From contig JAJECP010000015.1 in assembly GCA_022821985.1 (NCBI GenBank), positions 95,838 through 159,837 of the forward strand: a DNA stretch of 64,000 nt. Direction: 5' to 3'. Below the pieces are notes generated by a model, which did no database searches, had not been told where the DNA came from, and worked only from the letters and a program-made list of their open reading frames with translations. Shown in pieces: positions 60,614 through 64,000 of this stretch; positions within the stretch are counted from its first letter, which is position 1; each line of letters starts with the position of its first letter. The position numbers and the translations under genes were made by a program. Origin of the DNA: Acidimicrobiia bacterium. GTDB taxonomy: Bacteria > Actinomycetota > Acidimicrobiia > Acidimicrobiales > Poriferisodalaceae.

Positions 60614-62239
60614 TTACATCCGGAAGACGCCGAACCCATCGGCGCCTTTCACCACGTTGTTGTGGCATGCAGACAGCGACATCGCGATCACGTCACGGGT
60701 GTCGCGGGGGTCGATGACACCGTCATCGGTGACGCGCCCACTGGCGTAGGGGGCCAGCGACTTCAGCTCGTGATAGTGCTCCACCTGCTCGGTGATCTTG
60801 CGGTCGGCATCCTCGTCGAACTCGATGCCGCGACGCATCGCCTGGCCCCGCCGCACGATCGACATGACGCCTGCGATCTGCTTGGGCCCCATGATGGCGA
60901 TCTTGGCGGTCGGCCACAGGTAGGTGAAGCGGGTGTTGAACGCCCGACCCGACATGCCGTAGTTCCCCGCGCCGTAGCTGTTGCCCAAGATGACGGTGAT
61001 GTGCGGCACCATCGAGTTGGACACGGCGTTGATCATCTTCGAGCCGTTCTTGACGATCCCGCCCTGCTCGAAGTCTTTGCCGACCATGTAGCCAGTGATG
61101 TTCTGCAGGAACACCAGCGGGATGTCCTGCTGGTTGCAGAGCTGGATGAATTGCGTGGCCTTCTCGGAGCTGTCGCTGAACAGCGGGCCGTTGTTGCCCA
61201 GAATCCCCACGGGGAAGCCGTGCACGGAGGCCCAGCCGCAGATGAGCGTGGTGCCGTAGCGGGCCTTGAACTCCTCGAAGCGGGAGCCGTCGGCGATGCG
61301 GGCGATGACCTCGCGGCAGTCGATCATGGCCTGCAGATCCCGCGGCATCAGGCCGAGCAGTTCTTCGGGATCGTGGACCGGGGGATCGGCCGGCATGGTC
61401 GGGCCCGGGCCCAGCTTGCGCCAGTTCAGGTGCGCCACGACCTCGCGGCAGATGCGCAGCGCATCGGCTTCGTCCTCGGCCAAGTAGTCGGCGAGGCCCG
61501 AGATCTCGGCGTGCATCTGCGCCCCGCCGAGCGTCTCGTCGTCGGAGTCCTCGCCGGTGGCCATCTTCACCAGCGGGGGTCCGCCCAGGAAGACCTTGGA
61601 CTGGTTGCGGATGAAGATGTTGTAGTCGCTCATGCCGGGCTGGTAGGCGCCCCCGGCGGTGGAGCTGCCGAACACCACCGAGATCGAGGGGATCTTCATC
61701 TTCGACAGCTCGGTGACGTCATAGAACAGCCGGCCGGATTCGGCGAAGTGGCTCTCCTGCTCGAGCATCTGGCGCTCAGGGTCGTCGTCGCCGCGCAGGT
61801 CGCCGCCCGCCGACTCCACGAACTGGATGTAGGGCATGCGGTTGTCGCGGCAGATCTCGATGGCCCGCATGATCTTGCGGCCTGCAAACACCGTGATGGC
61901 CCCGCCCAGCACGGTGGGGTCGTTGCCCTCGATCATGCACTCGACGCCGTTCACGACGCCGATGCCCATCACCAGCCCGCCGCCGACGGCGTAGTTCGAG
62001 CAGTAGCCGGCCAGCGAGCTGATCTCGAAGAACGGCGAGTCGCGGTCGAGCACCATGGCGATGCGTTCGCGCACCGGCATCTTGTCGCGGCTGCGCATGC
62101 GTGCCATAGCCCGCGGCCCGCCGCCAGCCGCAGCCTGCTGCTGCAGCTCGTCGAGCTCTGCGAGCTGCTCGCGCATGTCGTCGCAGTTCTTCGTGAACCA
62201 CTCAGCGGAGGTGTCGATGTGGGATCGCAGTACCGGCAT
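60614..62239 (-). CDS. Acyl-CoA carboxylase beta subunit (carboxyltransferase)
   Basis: 541 residues from the ATG at 62239, preceded by GGGAG; the upstream frame extension lacks similarity. Carboxyltransferase of the MccB/AtuC type: GRKIMRAIEICRDNRMPYIQFVESAGGDLRG, SISVVFGSSTAGGAYQPGMSDY, FLQNITGYMVGKDFEQGGIVKNG, HITVILGNSYGAGNYGMSGRAF, and an end VVKGADGFGVFRM close to the methylcrotonyl-CoA family. Transfers carboxyl from biotin to an acyl-CoA; the branched-chain or terpenoid type is favoured over propionyl-CoA. First gene of a minus-strand operon with the alpha subunit and perhaps the SulP transporter. Confidence 0.92.
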   Translation of the reverse strand: MPVLRSHIDTSAEWFTKNCDDMREQLAELDELQQQAAAGGGPRAMARMRSRDKMPVRERIAMVLDRDSPFFEISSLAGYCSNYAVGGGLVMGIGVVNGVECMIEGNDPTVLGGAITVFAGRKIMRAIEICRDNRMPYIQFVESAGGDLRGDDDPERQMLEQESHFAESGRLFYDVTELSKMKIPSISVVFGSSTAGGAYQPGMSDYNIFIRNQSKVFLGGPPLVKMATGEDSDDETLGGAQMHAEISGLADYLAEDEADALRICREVVAHLNWRKLGPGPTMPADPPVHDPEELLGLMPRDLQAMIDCREVIARIADGSRFEEFKARYGTTLICGWASVHGFPVGILGNNGPLFSDSSEKATQFIQLCNQQDIPLVFLQNITGYMVGKDFEQGGIVKNGSKMINAVSNSMVPHITVILGNSYGAGNYGMSGRAFNTRFTYLWPTAKIAIMGPKQIAGVMSIVRRGQAMRRGIEFDEDADRKITEQVEHYHELKSLAPYASGRVTDDGVIDPRDTRDVIAMSLSACHNNVVKGADGFGVFRM

Positions 62240-62350
62240 GTGACTCCCGCAGGCTCGCAGCGCTCCCGCCTGTGCCCGGCCATCCGGGACCTCAGACGCG
62301 AACTGCCGAAGTCTGCTTGACACAGCCGGTGATTGCCTACCTAGCTGCCA

Positions 62351-62356
62351 TAACCT
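62351..62356 (+). promoter_or_regulatory. -10 box TAACCT, leaderless start of the O-methyltransferase gene
   Basis: TAnnnT hexamer exactly 7 bases before the GTG at 62364. It lies in the gap between the divergent carboxylase operon and this gene. Confidence 0.48.
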
Positions 62357-62363
62357 CGCTCGG

Positions 62364-63023
62364 GTGTCTCGGGACTCGGTGTTTCTGGAGGAGAGCGCTG
62401 CGCTCTATGCGGCCGTACATTCGCTGCGGCCCACCGAGGTGCAGCGTGAGCTGATCGCGGAGACGGCGTCGCTCGGCCGGGTCTCCGGCATGCAGATCGG
62501 CCCGCTGCAGGGCGCGTTCATGACGGTGCTGGCCACGGCGCTCCGCCCCCGGCTTGCCGTGGAGGTGGGCACATTCACCGGGTACTCGGCCTTGTGCGTC
62601 GCCAGTGCCCTAGAACCGGGCGCACAGCTCATCTGCTGCGACGTGTCCAAGGAATGGACGTCGATCGCCCGCCGGTACTGGGAGCGCGCCGGCGTGGCGG
62701 ATCGCATCGATCTCCGCATCGGGCCAGCACTCGACACGCTGCGTGCGCTGCCGCCGGAACCGCTCATCGACTTGGCGTTCATTGACGCCGACAAGTCCAG
62801 CTATCCCGCCTACTACGAGGAGATCTTCACGCGGCTATCGCCGGGCGGTGTGATCTTGGTCGACAACGTGCTGTGGGGCGGTGCGGTTGCCGACCGCGCC
62901 AGCGGCGACGAAACCGCCGAGGCGCTGCGCGTATTCAATGACTATGTCGCGGCCGACAGCCGGGCTAGCACCGTGATGCTGCCTATCGGCGACGGCCTGA
63001 CGATGATCAGCCCCAAGCTGTAG
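62364..63023 (+). CDS. SAM-dependent O-methyltransferase (caffeoyl-CoA OMT family)
   Basis: 219 residues from GTG 62364. Class I fold: SAM motif AVEVGTFTGYSALCVASALEPGAQLICCDVS, then RYWERAGVADRIDLRIG and LIDLAFIDADKSSYPAYYEEIF, with GGVILVDNVLWGGAVAD. The Asp-x-Asp-Lys and Asp-Asn pattern binds the divalent metal of catechol-type O-methyltransferases. Substrate probably a catechol or similar diol; not determined. Monocistronic or paired with the esterase gene 24 bases on, which has its own leaderless box. Confidence 0.9.
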   Translation: MSRDSVFLEESAALYAAVHSLRPTEVQRELIAETASLGRVSGMQIGPLQGAFMTVLATALRPRLAVEVGTFTGYSALCVASALEPGAQLICCDVSKEWTSIARRYWERAGVADRIDLRIGPALDTLRALPPEPLIDLAFIDADKSSYPAYYEEIFTRLSPGGVILVDNVLWGGAVADRASGDETAEALRVFNDYVAADSRASTVMLPIGDGLTMISPKL

Positions 63024-63033
63024 CCCTCCGCAA

Positions 63034-63039
63034 TAGCAT
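63034..63039 (+). promoter_or_regulatory. -10 box TAGCAT, leaderless start of the esterase gene
   Basis: TAnnnT hexamer exactly 7 bases before the GTG at 63047, within the 23-base gap after the O-methyltransferase stop. Confidence 0.48.
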
Positions 63040-63046
63040 CGCCGCC

Positions 63047-63844
63047 GTGGCTGACCCGGGCGCCTGGCCGATCGACACGCACATCCTTCACCGGCGCGAC
63101 GCCGATCGGAGCTACCAGCTCTGGGTGGCGCTTCCGATGGGCTACCGGGCCGATGCCTCCCAGCCGTACCCGCTCGTCGTCTGCTGCGACGCGCCGTGGA
63201 CCTTCGGCACGGCGGTGGACACCACCAGGATCCTGTCGATGTCGCGGGAGACGCCGCGCTGCGTGGTGGCCGGCATCGCGCACGACACGGCAGACATGCG
63301 CGAGATGCTCGACCTGCGCGCGATCGACTACACGGTGACCCCAGCGGAGGCCCCGCCGATGACCGGCATCCGTACGCCTGCCGCCGCAACCGGCGGGGCC
63401 GAGCCCTTCCGCCAGTGGCTCGCCAGCGATGTGATGCCGCTGCTGTACGACCGGTATCACATCGGCGAGCCCACCTATGTCGGCCATTCGTTCACGGCGC
63501 TCTTCGGCCTGCACGTGCTGTTCAACGCACCCGACATGTTCGCCCGCTACCTGCTGGCCAGCCCATCGGTGTGGTGGGACCGAGAAGAACAGGGCGACGG
63601 GGTCATGTTCCGGCTCGAGGCCGAGCACGCCGAGGCGGGCGGCGATCCCATGGTGAAGGTCTTCATGTCGATGGGCGAGAACGAGACCGACGAATACTCA
63701 CCCCAGGCCAAGTTCTGGGATCAGTTCTCTGCCCGCGGCTACCGCAACATCGACTCGACCTGGCATGTCTTTCCCGACGAGAACCACAACACCGTGGTCG
63801 GCCCGGCCGTCAGTCGGGGGCTCCGGGTGCTCTACGCCGACTAA
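63047..63844 (+). CDS. Alpha/beta-hydrolase esterase (Esterase D/BesA-like)
   Basis: 265 residues from GTG 63047. PF00756-type fold: QLWVALPMGYRADASQPYPLVVCCDAPWTFG, with substrate approach residues, then the nucleophile elbow TYVGHSFTALFGLHVLF with the Ser, the region LLASPSVWWDREEQG, and a late His in FPDENHNTVVG. No signal peptide, so not an exported mycolyltransferase. It could be an enterobactin-type or other ester hydrolase; the substrate is unclear. Confidence 0.85.
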   Translation: MADPGAWPIDTHILHRRDADRSYQLWVALPMGYRADASQPYPLVVCCDAPWTFGTAVDTTRILSMSRETPRCVVAGIAHDTADMREMLDLRAIDYTVTPAEAPPMTGIRTPAAATGGAEPFRQWLASDVMPLLYDRYHIGEPTYVGHSFTALFGLHVLFNAPDMFARYLLASPSVWWDREEQGDGVMFRLEAEHAEAGGDPMVKVFMSMGENETDEYSPQAKFWDQFSARGYRNIDSTWHVFPDENHNTVVGPAVSRGLRVLYAD

Positions 63845-63961
63845 CCCCCTGCGCACGCTCTAAGAGGCCGCGCCGATAGGTGGCCGTCCACGGGTCGTCT
63901 GGTTCCCCGGTGTATTGGTGGGGTCGTCGATGACCTGACGACCGTGGAGGCCGGTTTCATC

Positions 63962-64000
63962 ATGCGTGCTCTGACCAAGGCTGTGGTGGATGTCATGTGG
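63962..64000 (+). CDS. Start of an unrecognised reading frame at the window edge
   Basis: ATG at 63962 begins MRALTKAVVDVMW and runs off the window. Only 13 codons are visible, too few to classify. GGAGG lies at about 63945, roughly 12 bases upstream, and a small inverted repeat (GTCGTC ... GACGAC) occurs near 63926-63945. It could be a real gene or the left end of a mobile element; neither is supported enough. Confidence 0.25.
   Translation, partial: MRALTKAVVDVMW

Noticed and set aside
60302..62320. 672-codon open frame on the plus strand
   Set aside because: Antisense to the two acyl-CoA carboxylase genes, which have full motif sets.
1..64000. CRISPR arrays, tRNA or rRNA genes
   Set aside because: No regularly spaced repeats, cloverleaf-type sequence with CCA end, or rRNA-like stretch was seen in the gaps; a covariance-model scan was not possible here.
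63850..64000. Insertion sequence at the right edge
   Set aside because: Only 13 codons and a short inverted repeat are visible; not enough to claim a transposase or terminal repeat.

Overview
The window is high-GC actinobacterial chromosome, most likely from an uncultured Acidimicrobiia-type lineage. This is inference: it rests on F420-type luciferase-like oxidoreductases, double-domain class III CoA-transferases, acyl-CoA ligases and carboxylases, frequent GTG starts, and no rRNA or tRNA gene to check against. A recurring layout supports the start calls. Many genes lack a Shine-Dalgarno sequence and instead have a TAnnnT hexamer 6-9 bases before the start codon, the pattern of leaderless transcripts in Actinobacteria. 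Genes inside the defence region mostly use ordinary ribosome binding sites.

Layout. 0-12.7 kb: a haloalkane dehalogenase cut by the left edge, a membrane-anchored DUF4015 glycosidase-like protein with an N-terminal winged-helix-like region, a CBS-less GMP reductase/IMP dehydrogenase family enzyme with queF, a YceI protein, an F420-type oxidoreductase with an acyl-CoA ligase, a serine hydrolase, a class I glutamine amidotransferase and a double-domain CoA-transferase. 12.8-34.3 kb: an accessory region dense in DNA-processing genes. It starts with a RecQ helicase carrying a C-terminal phosphoribosyltransferase-like domain, coupled to a DprA-like protein. Next come a CinA-C gene, an NAD(P)-binding gene and an AlkB-like dioxygenase on the minus strand, then a diverged 143-bp copy of part of the CinA gene. 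A tight plus-strand run follows: an Eco57I-like adenine methylase, a C5-cytosine methylase, a GHKL ATPase with a probable PD-(D/E)XK nuclease end, a SNF2 helicase with DUF3883, and a DUF1156 adenine methylase. A minus-strand antitoxin/toxin-like pair separates this run from a HEPN-DUF499 ATPase. 34.3-64 kb: two more double-domain CoA-transferases, a thiolase-like/DUF35 pair, ridA-like and dtd, an oligopeptide-type ABC transporter lacking ATPase genes, HU, MFS and P450, crotonase, reductase, amidohydrolase and F420-type genes, an NCS2 permease with a possible RsbW-like tail, a SulP-STAS transporter, a two-subunit biotin-dependent acyl-CoA carboxylase, an O-methyltransferase and an esterase.

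How it fits together. The flanks describe catabolism of hydrophobic or xenobiotic acids through CoA thioesters: activation, CoA transfer, oxidation, hydration, thiolase-like cleavage and carboxylation. The middle is a defence island. Its most interesting part is the 18.3-34.3 kb run, where three DNA methylases from three families sit with a SNF2 helicase, a GHKL-nuclease and a HEPN-DUF499 ATPase. Part of it resembles known phage-exclusion modules (type 3 BREX-like or DUF499/DUF1156 'anti-phage-associated' sets), but no PglZ, DrmA or DrmB is visible in the window. The second candidate is the RecQ-phosphoribosyltransferase/DprA pair, preceded by a predicted leaderless 14-codon reading frame whose stop overlaps the recQ start.
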